Shown: positions 46,566-58,620, counted from the first letter of the stretch. The stretch is 64,000 bases of DNA from Geosiphon pyriformis (GCA_016748015.1 JAAOMT010000664.1:1265047-1329046), one strand, 5' to 3'. Made by a program: numbers and translations. The notes: generated by a model not told the origin, from the sequence alone.

Positions 46566-49500
46566 TAATTTTTAATAAGATAGATTAAAGTTATTGTAAT
46601 TTTTTTTTTAGTTTATGTTTTCCAAATTTAATTTTGTGTTTATTATTTTTACTAAACAAAAAGATGCTAAAGACATAGCATTTTAAACATTATTGGTCAT
46701 TACAAAATATGACATATTTTTTACATAATTGAATGTTTATTTGTTCTAATTAGTAAATTTGAGCTTTTTTGGTTAAATAAGTATAACTTGTAATTTAGTA
46801 ATATACTTTTACTTTATTTTTGTAGTTATATCTAGCAATTTTAAAAATATATTAAATATATTCAGCTTTTTTTATTTGGCAAATATTTTTTTGGGTTTTT
46901 TTTATTAATTAGAACCATAACTAGTTTATAAATTATCTTAATATTATGTAAGTAATAATAAAATTTGTTGAAAATATTGTTATAAGTAGCATTAAATAGA
47001 GTTTTTTTCTTTTTATTGCAATATTAATCCAGTTGTATTTTTTAGGTAATAGTTTTTTGCATGTAAAACAAAGAGTATTGTTTTATTTTCTATTTTGTTT
47101 AAAGTATTTAAATTGTTTCCAGCAACAGGTTTTGTAGTAGTAACAAGTACATATCTTATATTTTTTTTTGAAAATATACAAGCTTTTATTGATAAAAGCT
47201 TTTTGTTGCAGTTTTTATATTTGAGTAAAATATAAGATAATTGTTTTTATGGTTCTGATTTAAAATAGTAAACAATGTTCTATCTATTGGTTTCTTTAAA
47301 AATTTTTGTTTTGTTTCTTCAGCCTAATTGAATGTTAATTTAAAAGCCATATAAGTTTCAGTAATTGGCATTTCTTTTTTTTTTAAATTTAAACACAAAG
47401 ATTTTTTCTAATTATTTGTTGAAAATATTATAAATAGTAAATATTCTAATATATTGTCTTTGATATAAGATTTTAAGTTTCTGAGTTTTTCAATCTAAAT
47501 TTGTATTGGCTTTGAAAAGTCAATTATTTTTGACAAAAGCTTAATATTAGAATATATTTATAATAAAAATTTTGATAAGTATAATAATTTTATTGATTGT
47601 AAATAAAAAGTTATCAATTTTTCTTACTGGAGTTTTTTTTATGCCATCAGCTATAACAATAATTGTTTGGGCAGATTTGTTAATATTTCATTGTAGTTGT
47701 TGTATTAATTAATAGGTAATAATGCTTTCAATAGATCTACTGTTTAAGATTAACCAAATTAATTTTTTTTTAATTTTGGCTTCTATATATATAGTTGTGA
47801 TTGCTTTTTGTTCTGTAATAGTTGCATTGCTAAGCAAAAATAGTAATTTATTTGCTTCAAATTTGAATGATAATATATATCTAAAAGATTAATATTTTGA
47901 AGAATTTTGACTAATAAGATTGTATTATTAAAAGAGTTTTGTTTTAATACTGTAGCTTTACTTTTAAAAAGTGCAGTTTGCTGAAAATTCAATTCTTTTA
48001 GTATTGTAAGATAGCTCAATTAAATGTAATAATATGTGGGTCTTTGTTAAGTTGAATTTTAGAGAACTAATTAGTTGTTAAGATTGAATCTGTTGTTGTT
48101 TATTGCAAATTGGTTTTAAGAAGTAAATTGATTTTGTTAACCCAATTTTTAGGCAGGTATTTAATATTGCTAAACTAGTGGTTATAAGTATTGTTGTTGA
48201 ATAAATTGTAAAGCAAATTGATAGTAATTGTTTTGGTGTTGTAATCTTGGTAAATAATAAGTTGAAGATTAATAATATGATTGCTAAGATTGGAAATAAC
48301 ATTAATTATTTTTTTGTTGTTAGTTTTATTATATTTTTTAGCAATCTTGTTTTCAATATTTTAAAATCTTACAATAATAATAATTTGGTTTTGGCTGTTT
48401 AATAATAGAAAGTTGCTTGGGTTTTATTATTGTAATGGTTGATATCTTTATTGCTATTGTTGTTAGTTGGTAAAATAGTTTTTAATTTTTTTAGTTAGTT
48501 GGTTAATTATTTTTTCAACTGCTAAACTGGTTTTCAATAGCTAGGTTGACAAGTTTTGTGCAATTGACTTCTTCTATTGTTATTTTATAGGTTTTAATAT
48601 ATTGAATAGCAATAGTTAAGTTTTCTAAAGCATGTGGTTAAACTTTTTTAATAAGTTTGTTTTTTAATTTTGCAATAAATTAATTCAAAATTTGGGTATT
48701 AGAATAGTAGTTATTGGTTTCTAATTGTTGAATTTGCTGAAAAAGTTTGTTGAACTTTCCAAGATAGATTATAACAGATTTAAATAGTTCTTGTTTAATA
48801 TTGCAGAACTGATTTCAGAGAGTAATAAATATATTGTTGTTGGTAAATTGTTTCAGAAAAAAATCTTTAAATACTTGCTAATTTTCAAATAATTTAACCA
48901 AATTTTTAAATCATTTTTTAATTGTTCTTTAAAGAAAATAAGAAATTGTTTTTAATATTTTAACTACATTTTATCTATTTGCTTTTCTTGCTTTTAAAAC
49001 TTTGTTAAGCCATTTTTAAGAATTGGTATTAGTATTTTTATTAATAAATTCAATAATTTTTGCAATATAAGTAGTTATTATTTTTTTAGTATTTTTATTT
49101 TTAAGAGCTTTTTTTTCAGTAAATTTAGAAACATTTTTATTATTATTGAAATGATTACTTTGGTTTTCTGCTAAAAAATTAAGAAAATTTATGCTGATAA
49201 AAATTTGTTCAAACTATTGTATTAGGCTTTTTGGTAATGTAAAATTTTTTGGTTTGAAGAAATAATTAAGTAGTAAATTTAATATTTAAACTTGAACAAA
49301 TAAACCTGAGATTAAAAATGGTTTAGAACTTTTTTATTTAAATATTTGCAAGTGTTCAAAAGTTGTTTTTAGTGTGTTAGATGTTGTTTAAACTGGTTGT
49401 ATGTTTTTTTTTTGACTTTTGTTTGTTTTAAGTTCTGATTCAAGTTTAAGAACAAATTGTAAATTAGCAAGATATTTTTTTTTGCAAAATTTAATAATGT

Positions 49501-49611
49501 TATAATCTAATTCTTTAAAATAAATAGCACAGTTATCAGCACTAATATTCTCTAAGTTTTTGTTTGAATAGTAAATAAGGTCTTTAAGAAAGTTTTGTTT
49601 GATTTGTGTAA

Positions 49612-50551
49612 TGTTGTAATTTCCAAAAAAATAATTATTGCTTCAGTTTTTAATATATTAAAAAAGTGTTTTCTTAAAAGCTGTAATTTTATTTAAAATT
49701 TTAAATTGTTGTTTGCAGTAAATATAAATTAATTGATACTATTTTAGAGTTGTTATGTCTAATACAGTTACTACTTTTCAAAAATTGTTTATCTAAAAGC
49801 TTATTAAAAATGTGTAGTTACTTTGCTATAAAAGTCAACTTTTTTACAAAAATTTTATTTGTAAACTATTCTAATGATTATAATAAAAAAAGTAAAAAAA
49901 AATATAAAAAATATAAAAAATATAAAATTTTGTTTAAGAGAATTATTTTTTGTTTAAGTCTGAAATTTCTAAAAGTTTTACTAAAATTAGTAACTAGTCA
50001 ATTTTAAATTGTTAGTTGAAAATTTTGGAAAATTTCAAATGTAATTAATTAATGGTTTTATTTTTCAAATATTTTGGATTTTATTTGATTTGTATTAAAA
50101 AATTTGTTTTCAAAAAAAATAATTTTAAGATAAAATAAAATGAAATATATTTTCATAAAAAAAAAAGCTTTTTTTTTATACAACTTGTTATAATATTAGT
50201 CTATAAACTTGTACTTTTTCTTTTGCTATAATTTTGACAAATTAAAGATATATTTTGACAAACTATAAATTGTTTTTATGAATTATGAATAATTTCAATA
50301 AATTATTAAAATATTTTATGAATTTTTACAAATTTCAGTGAATTTTTGAATTTTATAGAGTTCAAAATATTTTATAATCTGATCATTATAATTGTATATT
50401 ATACAAATCAGGTTATTAATTAGATAATAATATTCAATAATTTGATTAACTATTAAATAATAATTAAAATAATAATAATATATGCTAATTAATAATAAAA
50501 ATTATAAGGATAATTTTATGCTAATTAATGGCTAAAATTCTACTAGTAACA
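49612..50551 (+). repeat. Second copy of the same LTR, opposite orientation
   Basis: Starts TGTTGTAA near 49612 and ends CTAGTAACA at 50551. Its right half matches the inverted complement of 44307-44700 (ataacaagttgtataaaag, gataattttatgctaattaa). The small frame at 49750-50007 (MCSYFAIKVNFFTKILFVNY) is a diverged version of the one at 44814-45020 (MYSYFAVKINSSTRILFVDY). The left boundary is approximate and no target-site duplication is clear. Confidence 0.6.
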
Positions 50552-50811
50552 AAGTTAATTAAATAAAAAAATTAATAAAATTAAAAACAAAATATAATAT
50601 TAAAAATATTAATATTTTTAATAATATAATTAATATAAAAACATTTACTAAAATAATAAATTTTTAAAAGCTTTAAAGTTTTAAAATTAAGTTTAATATA
50701 AATAATAAATTAAATAAATAAATAAAAAAATTAAAAATAGTTGTATTTTAATTGTTTTTTTAAAATAGGTTTTTTTAGAATTAACATAATTTAATCTAAA
50801 TTAAATTTATG
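50552..50811. other. AT-rich spacer left of LINE F
   Basis: A/T runs, ending in aaatttatg at 50803-50811, which is repeated after the poly(A) of LINE F. Confidence 0.5.
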
Positions 50812-50928
50812 GAAAAAACTTTCTGTCCTATGTTCAAAATTCCCTAAAGAGCATTTTTTAAGAAAGAAGTTTTTTTTGTTTTTTCCTATTAGTTTTTCAA
50901 CATTTTTTTAACTAATAACTCTTTTGTC

Positions 50929-52797
50929 ATGGATTTAGAGACTGCTTCTGGTGGCAGCATGTCTAATAAAAAGACTCCTAAGGATGTGTTTTATGGTCCT
51001 GCTGGTGGTTTTTTTTCACAAAAAAAAAAGGCTCCTCTTGGAAATGTTAAACACTCTGGTGATGAGAAGAATATCTTTTTGAAGTCTGGTTCTGGTGCTA
51101 GTGTATATTCTGATATAGAAAGCCTATCTGATAATGATGAAGATGTTAGTATGTTTGGTGGTTTTAATGGTTCTCTCTTGGATTTGGCTGTTCATACTCC
51201 CAAGACTAAATGACTGAATATTAGTGTGAATTTCAGTTTTTCTATTGGTCCTTCTGACTTTAAGATGAATGAAAAAATGAAGCCTCTTCTACCCCCCCTT
51301 AAGAATAAGGTTTCTTTGAAAAAGATTTGGATTGATCCCAAGATCATCAAAACTCCTGTGGAAGTGTCAATTAAAAAATCATTTGCTTTAGATGTCAATC
51401 TTTTGGCTGTGGAAGGAAAATCGATTATGTTAAAAACTCAGTTCATCAGAAAAATTTTTTCAAAAATCAATGGTTTTAGGGGGACCACTACCCCCTCAAA
51501 ATTTGAAGGGATCATCAGATCAATGTTTACATCAGAGAAAAGCATGAAAAAGGCCGTTTTATTGGCTGGTGAAAATGAAATCAATGTAAACAGTAATCTT
51601 AAAAAACAAAGAATTTGTTTAGATCAAGCCATAGTAATTAAGGAAATTTCTATGAACATGCCTAAGGATATGATCATCGCCGCAGTTGCTGTGTTTGGTG
51701 AAATTAAGTTGATCAGAGTACAACTAATTGGGTTATGGCAGAAAGCTGTAGTAGAGTTCACCGAATCAAGTCAAGCCGATCTGTTGGCCTTAAAATGGTT
51801 GTTTCTAATCAGGAAAAATTTGGTGCATGTGGCCAAGGCCGTGAGAGATTGTAATATGTGAGCATTGAGGGATCAGTTCAGAGCACTTTTGTTTACTTTG
51901 CCAGCAGAAACAACTGCATACAATCTTAATACTCTTCTGAATAGGGCTGGTGGGAAAACTTGCATCATTAATCAATCTTTAGACACTGGTAATAGGGTTT
52001 GTTGTGCTGTGGTTGGCTTTGAATTGGAGGAGAATTTGGATACTGCCTTCCATACTGAGCCTATTTTTGGTGGTGCGCGACTCTTATGAGCCAGATTGGA
52101 TTTGGTTAAATATAAGAAGTGTGGGCGTTTTGGCCATTCAATCCTAGAGTGTAATGTATTGGTAATGTCGTCTTCTAAGCTCTCAAGTTCATTCAAAAGA
52201 TCTGTTTCTGGTTTTGATTATTTTTGGTTGGCCAAGTTGTACGTGAAGAAAAAGGTTTCTATCTTTTGCCCTGCTGCCTTTGGTGGCAAATCATGAGCTC
52301 AGGTAGTGTCTTTTGACTCCTCTTCTGGTGGCTCTCCTTTTGGTTCTGGTTTGCTCTCTGGTGGTCCACCTCTCTCTTTGGGTTCTTCCAGTCCTCATGT
52401 CAATAAATTGGGTGAGTGTTTGGCAGTTTTGGAGCACTCTTTGGAAATTCTTTCAGATCAGGTTTCTGTCATTCTTAAAAAATTGAGTTTCATTAAACTG
52501 GTGCCATTGGCGTCTTTGTCTTATGCTTCTCTTTTGGCTGTTTCTGTGCCTTCAGCTCCAGTTGTGGATTCAGATATGGCTCTGAATGGTATGTTGGCTT
52601 CATCTGCTCCCCCCTTTTTAAGTGGTAGTGAATCTGCAGATGGTCTTAGTTCGAGTGGTTCAAAGATTCTTACTTCCAAGATAGGTGGTTTGAAGTCTAA
52701 AATGTCTGCTCTGGAGGCTTTGTTTGGTTCGATCATGGTGAGATTAAATCTCTTGTGTTCTGGTTCAGGTTTGTCCCTACCTCTGTTATCCCAATAA
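50929..52797 (+). pseudogene. ORF1 of LINE F (one frame, four internal TGA)
   Basis: Read straight through, 50929-52797 is a single frame of 622 codons interrupted only by TGA at 51211, 51862, 52087 and 52294. The last three lie at CNM*ALRDQF, ARLL*ARLDL and GGKS*AQV, where related ORF1 proteins, from memory, have Trp. Central part: RKIFSKINGFRGTTTPSKF and ALKWLFLIRKNLVHVAKAV. The zinc knuckle reads YKKCGRFGHSILEC, with Tyr where the first Cys should be (TGT to TAT). The Ser/Gly-rich C-terminus ends in a likely coiled segment. It would act as an RNA-binding chaperone for the element. Confidence 0.8.
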
Positions 52798-55700
52798 ATA
52801 GTCTGATCTGGAAATTTGCTACATGTAACATTCGGGGTATTAATGTTCCTGTAAAACAAGCAAACATTGTCCATTGGCATATGAGCTCTGGGAATATGGT
52901 TTCCTTTGTTGCTGAGACAAAATTAAGGTCCTTTTTTGGATCATGGATCAAAGACAAATTTGATGGGGTTTGGATTTTTACTTCTGGGTTGGATATTGGT
53001 TATCTCGGTGCTGGCATTGCTGTGATCATGAACAACTCTTTGGCTCACCATGTTTTTAGGATTGAGGAGATTCCTGGTCGTTTGATTTTGATTCGGCTTT
53101 TGTTTAAAGGCAAGCTTTTGGTTACAATTCTGGATTTGTATGCTGGTGCTTCTTCTGGGACTAGGTTTGCTCAGACTTCTGCAGTGAATTCTTTTATTGC
53201 TAAGGCTGTTAACTCCAGTACTTTCATTGTTCTGGGTGGCAATTTCAACGAGAATGACTCTGGGAGGAGTGCAAGTTTTAAGTTCTGTTTGGGTTTGGGT
53301 TTAGTCAATTCTTTTACTGGACACTTGTTGGTCAATATGGCTACATGGAGCAATTCTAGGGGGGTGGAAAAAACAATTGATTTTATTCTTGTTAGTAGGA
53401 CTCTATCTTCTACTGTTGTGAAGCATTGTGTCAATTCTGTTTCTGATTTCTTTGATATGGATCACAAATCTGTTATGGTTTCAGTTGGCCTAGGTGGGCT
53501 CTTAAATGTTTGGCTGAATGGTTTGTATAAGCAGGCCAACAAGGATTGTTGGAAGTTTAGAATCAAGAATGCTGATGATGCTAAGTGGTCCTGTTATAAG
53601 GTATGCTCTTTTGCTAAGATATTGAAGATAAAGAAGAGGTTTCTTGGTGCTGCTGCTGGTCTTGATTTGGATGTTATGTGGTCTTTGCTGGAAAAAATGG
53701 TGGTGGATTTTGTGGATGAAATATTTTCCAGACATTGGTTCTGTGATTTTCAGTGCTCAAAAAATGAACATTCTTCTAAGTTCTTGGGTTTGGAGTTACT
53801 GGTTGTCAAGATAGTCAAATGCCTGACCTCTATGGATGCTTTTGGTTTCGATCATTTTGTGAGGAAATGGTCAGCTTTGAATGCCAGTAAAGCTTTCATT
53901 CTAGAGGACATGGTTTATGGTGGCCAAAAAGTGGAGGACCTTCTTAGTTATTTGTCACTTGTCAGAAAGGAGTACAGAAAATCCAAGATGTTTAAGTCAA
54001 AGTTGTTGCAAGAGGCTACTATTAGAAAGGCTATTGAGAAGCATATAGAACAATTTTGCTTGGACAAGGGAAGTATGATTAGGAGTGTTCTGGATCAGCC
54101 ATTTCAAAAAGTGGTGTTAGATTACTTGGTAGTTGATGATGAGTTGATATTGGAGCCTGAGGAGGTTAGGTCAAGTGTTGACAAGATTATGGAGAGTTGG
54201 ACACAGAAGTATGTGATGCCTATGGTGCTGCCTAATCTCTGGGCTCGTCAGTATACACCTTTGAACTATGTTAGGAATGACGTCTTTTTTAGTGTAATGA
54301 GTGCAATTAGCATGGGTGAATTACTTTTAGTCATTAATGGTCTTCCTGATGGCAAAGCTGCTGGCTTGTCTGGCATTCCCAATAAACTTTGGAAACATGG
54401 TTGTGGTGAAGTATTGGAATGCCTTTTGGTGTTGCTGAATGTGTGCTTATCTGTTGGCATGGTGTCTGTTTTTTGGAAAAGGGTGTGAGTCTCAATGATC
54501 TCTAAGCCTTATGATTGGAATGGGGTTCTTACAAACACTCAACCTATTGTTTTGATTGAGACTGCCAGAAAATTTTGTCTAAGATTTTGTCTGATTGCAT
54601 CTTTTTGGCTTGTAGTAAGTTTGGTGTTCTCCAGGATAATAATTTTTTGGTGCTTTGAAGTATTTCTATGCAATTTCCAGTGTTTACAGTTGGTTTAATT
54701 GTGGAGGATGCTCTTGAAAAAAATAGGGAAATTTGGTTGGTTTTGCAGGATATGCAGAAAGCATATAATTCTGTTGGTTGGCCTTACTTGAGAGCTAGTT
54801 TGCGGTGTATCAAAATATGTGAGAGGTTTATTGGGTTTTTTGGAAACATTCACGAGGATAGAGTTAACAGGATGATGACTAATTTTGGCCTGTCAGATGG
54901 CTATAGGGTACATAATAGATTGGACTAGGGTGAAGTTTTTTCACCTTTTTTATAGAGGATTTTTTATGATCTACTCTTATGCGAAGTGAAAAGACATGAG
55001 CATTTGTGTGAATACTGTGTTGATTTTAAGTTTGTTGCAAAGATGGGCAAAGTTGAGAGTATGGGTGGGATGATGTTTTACTTGACAGCTGGTGCATTTG
55101 TCAATGATACAATTTGGATTGAAAATTGTCAGGCCTCCACTCAGTATGCTCTGAACATTGCCAGTGAGTTCTTCAAAATCAATAATATTTCTATTAATAA
55201 TGATAAAACAATGGCTATTTCTATTAACTAGGGTGTTAGGGTTGCCTCTCTGAGTATTTGTGGTCAGCCAATCTTGATTGCTAAAAAGGGCGAAGCTCAT
55301 TATTATCTGAGTATTTTCTTGTCTATAGAGGGTTTGTCTAAACCTAGTGTGTCCAAAGCTCATTTTGATGTTTGTTTTTTTGTTAACGTTGTGCTCAAAA
55401 AGGCTATTACAGATAAACAGTCCTCATATTTGGTTTCGGCTGTCTTGCAGCCTATTGTTAGTTATCAGACTCAATTTAGTTTTGTTTTGTCTGGTGTTTA
55501 TCGCAAATGGGATGTTATGATTAGAAAGGGTCTTAAGTCTAAAGCTGGTTTGTCTCATGATTTTCCGGATGCTGCCTTACATTATTCTTCTTTGTATGGC
55601 TTGAAAACTTTTGAACAAGTGCAATTTGAAGGGAAGATTGCTGCTTTGGTGTCTTTTTCTAATGCCTCTGGGGTCCTTGGGTGTTTGTTCAATTATAGGT

Positions 55701-57484
55701 TTTTAGACTTGCAGGTTCTTGGTTGGGCTTCTCTGAATTCTTTGTAGTTTCCTGTCAAGCTGTGTGTTAGTCCAGTCAACAACTTTTTGGCTGGAATTGT
55801 AAAAATTTTTTTGAGTAATGAGCTTTTTTTGGCTAACAATCTTTCCAATGCCTTTTGCAGTTCAGGTCATTTTCCACTCTCATCAATTCTAGGTAGTTCT
55901 GAATATTTTAATTCTGTTCGCTCTCTGAAGCGTTTTGGGTTTGCTTTTAGTAATCAGCTTTTGGATAAGAGGGGCCATGTGCTAGATTGGAAGACCTTTT
56001 GTTGTTAGAAGAGATTGGACCCATGGGAACCCATGCCATGCTGGTTCTTGGTCACGTCTAAGTTTATGTTGGTTCAGAGCTTTTCTGCTTTCAGTTCAGC
56101 TGGTTTTGTTTAGTCTGTTGATATAAACATTTTAGATTCTGATGTGTTTTCTCTGGTGAAAGATGGGTTGCATGATATCTGGTCTGGTTATTTTGAAGTG
56201 TATACTGATAGATCTTTGAGGAATGCTGGCTCAGTTGATGCTGCTTGTGATATTGTTACATATTTTCTAGTTTTGGATAAGAGTATTGGTGTTATGATTA
56301 GTGGTCTATTGTCCTCTACTCTGGCTGAGTTGCAGACTATTGCATTGGCTCTTGAGTGTGTACTTTCCTCTTGTCATGTAATTTTGCATATTGATAGCCA
56401 AACTGCTATTGATGTTTGCTTATTGGAGTTGTCTTGTGCCATGCCTGATTTTCATAATTGGTGCTGGTTGAAGAGATGCCATATTTTCAATTTGGTTAAG
56501 AAAAAAGATCTCGAGATGGTTTGGATTAAGGTTAAGGGCCATTCTGGCATTTCAGGTAATGTCAAGACTGATTTGGTGGCTGGGAAAGCTGTTCAATCTC
56601 CCTTCTCTTTGTTGGCAGGAGTTTATGAACATTATTTGGTGGCTGAAAACATGACAATCTCTGACAATGCCTGCCACTTTGTAAGGGATATTTTTTAATC
56701 TATTAATCGTGTTCACTGGAAGGCTGGGCCTGGTGTGAGTGTGATACCTGTTGACTTGATTAAGTGTATAGACTGGATTTCTACTGCAAAGGTTTGGCAT
56801 CCGGACTCTCATATACTTGCTAAATTCACTGGTCGGAAAACTTCGAACTTGTGCTCATATTTGATAAAAGCTGTACACAGGCATTTTCCAGTAGCTGTTC
56901 AAAAAAAACTATATGATAAAGGTTATCCTAGTGTATTGTGCCTGCTGTGTGGTAAAGTGGAATTTTTTGACCATGCATTCATGTGCTCTTGGAATGTTGT
57001 TATTCGTAATGAGGTTTTAGTTGAGGCTTCTGCTCGTTGGGTTTCAGTGGCAGGTCTTTGTGACTCATTGTCTTCAGCTGTTTTGCGGATGTTGTCTGCC
57101 TGTTCTTTGAATGTTGGTTTGTACTCTATTGTGTGTAAAAACTTTGTGCTGAATGAATGATATGAAGAGACTCAAGGTTTATTTGATGATAAAAAGCAGG
57201 CTATTAGTGAGGTTGTCAATTTTGTTAGATTTGTGGCCGATTTACATTGTGTAAGAGCATGGTTAGTAAGGTCTAAGCACAGAGTGTGGATGGAAAAGAC
57301 TGGTTTGGTTGCTGATAGTGGAGTTGTTTCTGGTCTGTCTCATAATGTTTCTTCTATATTGTTGGGTGGAGTGGTTAGAATGTTAGGTGTGATTGAATTA
57401 TTTGCTGTTAACTTTGGTTATTATTTGCTGTGCTGTTTTTTTTCTGGTCTAAGTGGTGTTGTTAGTGTTATTATAGGTGTGTAG
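52701..57484 (+). pseudogene. ORF2 of LINE F: endonuclease, reverse transcriptase, RNase H
   Basis: The frame is open from 52701, overlaps ORF1 by 97 bp in the -1 frame and has no ATG in the overlap. Endonuclease: FATCNIRGIN, VAETKLRSF, ILDLYAG, then GGNFNEND where GGDFN is expected (AAT at 53241-53243), and MDHKSVMV. RT starts near 54330; TGA at 54486 (KRV*VSMISKPY), a one-base loss near 54565, and the FVDD box altered to FVNDTIW (AAT at 55103-55105). RNase H keeps its acidic residues (VYTDRS, LAELQTIA, HIDSQTA, GNVKTDLVA) at 56190-56590. The C-terminal Cys/His region, VLCLLCGKVEFFDHAFMC, is at about 56930-56985. Other stops: TAG at about 54926, 54952, 55229, 55745, 56006, 56112; TAA at about 56696; TGA at 57158. 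Confidence 0.85.
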
Positions 57485-57629
57485 TGTTGTTTGACTGGCC
57501 TGAGTGGCTAGCCATATGTAGTAAGTGTGTAAATTGTATTTAGTTTGGGTCACTTAGTTTGGCTTTTTGTACTAGATAGCAATTGGACTTCACTCAATAA
57601 AAGCAGGATTAAAAAAAAAAAAAAAAAAA
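57485..57629 (+). other. 3' UTR and poly(A) of LINE F
   Basis: Short UTR with ctgagtggctagccatatgt and cactcaataaaagcaggatt, followed by 19 A. The same blocks are found in E (24540-24670) and, inverted, in the truncated copy at 42.34-42.5 kb. This conserved tail is likely the RT recognition site. Confidence 0.7.
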
Positions 57630-57635
57630 TTTATG

Positions 57636-58540
57636 TTTAATTATAATATTTAACTTAAAATATACAATAATTATATTGTATTAAATAATAATAAAATTTT
57701 ATATATTAAATAAAAAAATATAAAACAATTAATATATTAAAATATAATATAATCTAATTATTATCTTAAATTATACAATAAAAACTATTATATAAAAAAT
57801 ATAATTTATGTTTTAACTACATATAATTAATTGATTAAATTAATTAAACTTATATTAAATATTTTTATTTTTATTTAATAATATAAATCCAATAATTTTA
57901 ACATAGTAAACTGAAATTTAATATAAAATTAAGATGATTATTATAATTAAAAACCAAAAAAAACCCAAAAACAAAATTAATTCAATTAATATTATATGTT
58001 TATTAAAATTAAATAACCAGTTATGTTTTAAATTATAAAATATTTATCTATAAAACTTTTTTTTTATATTTAATTTTAAACTTAAAATTGAATAAATAAA
58101 TTTTATTTTTGCTAATTATTAATTAATAATATTTTATATTTTATAAAAAGCATTAAATTTTATATTATATTTTATAATTTAATATTGTACTTTACAATCA
58201 TTAAATTTGATATTAAAATTTCAGTTTATAAGCTTTTTAATATGTTGAATTTTTGTTAACTTAGCTATTATTTAAAACTTTTTTTTAATAATTTTTAAAA
58301 AAGAATTTATTGTTTTGAATTTTTACAAATACATAAATAAATTAGTTTTTTTTAAAAAATAAGTATTTAATTAATATATATGTATATATTAATTTTTTAT
58401 AAAAACAATTATTTATTTAAAAATAAATAGAACAAACAGCAATGTTAATTAATAAAAACACAAGTAAAACATATTGAATTTAATTTAATCATTAACAAAA
58501 TCTTTGTGTATAGCATGAATTTTTTAGGTTACTTAAATTG
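57636..58540. other. AT-rich intergenic DNA left of the methyltransferase gene
   Basis: Almost pure A/T with no coding sequence seen. GC content jumps at about 58550. Confidence 0.6.
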
Positions 58541-58549
58541 TAATTCTTT

Positions 58550-58620
58550 TTCAAACGCGTGTCGCGTTAATTTTTGAACGCGCTACACTTTTCGCTTTAT
58601 ATTTCTTTTTCGCGCCGAGG
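58550..58620 (+). promoter_or_regulatory. MCB/E2F-like promoter of the DNA methyltransferase gene
   Basis: Within 70 bp of the start codon, in an otherwise A/T desert, lie ACGCGT (58555-58560), gtcgcgtt (58561-58568), gaacgcgct (58576-58584) and ttttcgcgcc (58607-58616). ACGCGT is the MluI cell-cycle box bound by MBF in yeasts, and TTTCGCGC is the E2F-type site. Both drive S-phase transcription of replication genes, which fits a maintenance methyltransferase. No expression evidence is available here. Confidence 0.55.

Larger units (their letters stand above)
42966..49611 (-). mobile_element. Ty3/Gypsy element D (minus strand, strongly decayed)
   Basis: Minus-strand modules in order from the right: Gag core at about 48450-49150 (ELFKSVIIYLGKFNKLFQQI, FIAKLKNKLIKKV), protease at about 47620-47770 (LILNSRSIESIIT, VIADGIKKTPVR), Cys-rich remnant at about 46990-47250 (NTLCFTCKKLLPK), dUTPase at about 46185-46565, RT N-part at about 45263-45440 (FGQKKNNKIGFYVNY), RT palm at about 44060-44306 (FNIMFFGLCNTLAIF), RNase H at about 43440-43690 (PTELKTATIIWVLKHF). 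A solo LTR at 44307-45262 splits the RT. The catalytic box has become YINK. It belongs to the same lineage as B and C. Confidence 0.75.
50812..57629 (+). mobile_element. LINE F: full-length non-LTR retrotransposon with endonuclease, RT and RNase H
   Basis: About 6.8 kb with a short 5' UTR, ORF1, overlapping ORF2, a 3' UTR of about 120 bp and a 19-bp poly(A) at 57611-57629. The candidate target-site duplication is AAATTTATG (50803-50811 and 57627-57635, overlapping the A tail; TTTATG is the unambiguous part). Domain order AP-endonuclease, RT, RNase H is that of the Tad1/I-like group. GC content is far higher than in the surrounding DNA, so it is the youngest repeat here, yet it is already inactivated by several in-frame stops, one frameshift and loss of catalytic Asp residues in both endonuclease and RT. 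Confidence 0.85.

Noticed and set aside
50929-57160. UGA reassigned to Trp in this organism
   Set aside because: Trp positions in the same LINE are also changed to TAG, Trp in the host genes (transportin, TRM7, methyltransferase) is TGG, and their exons contain no internal TGA. Mutation explains it better.
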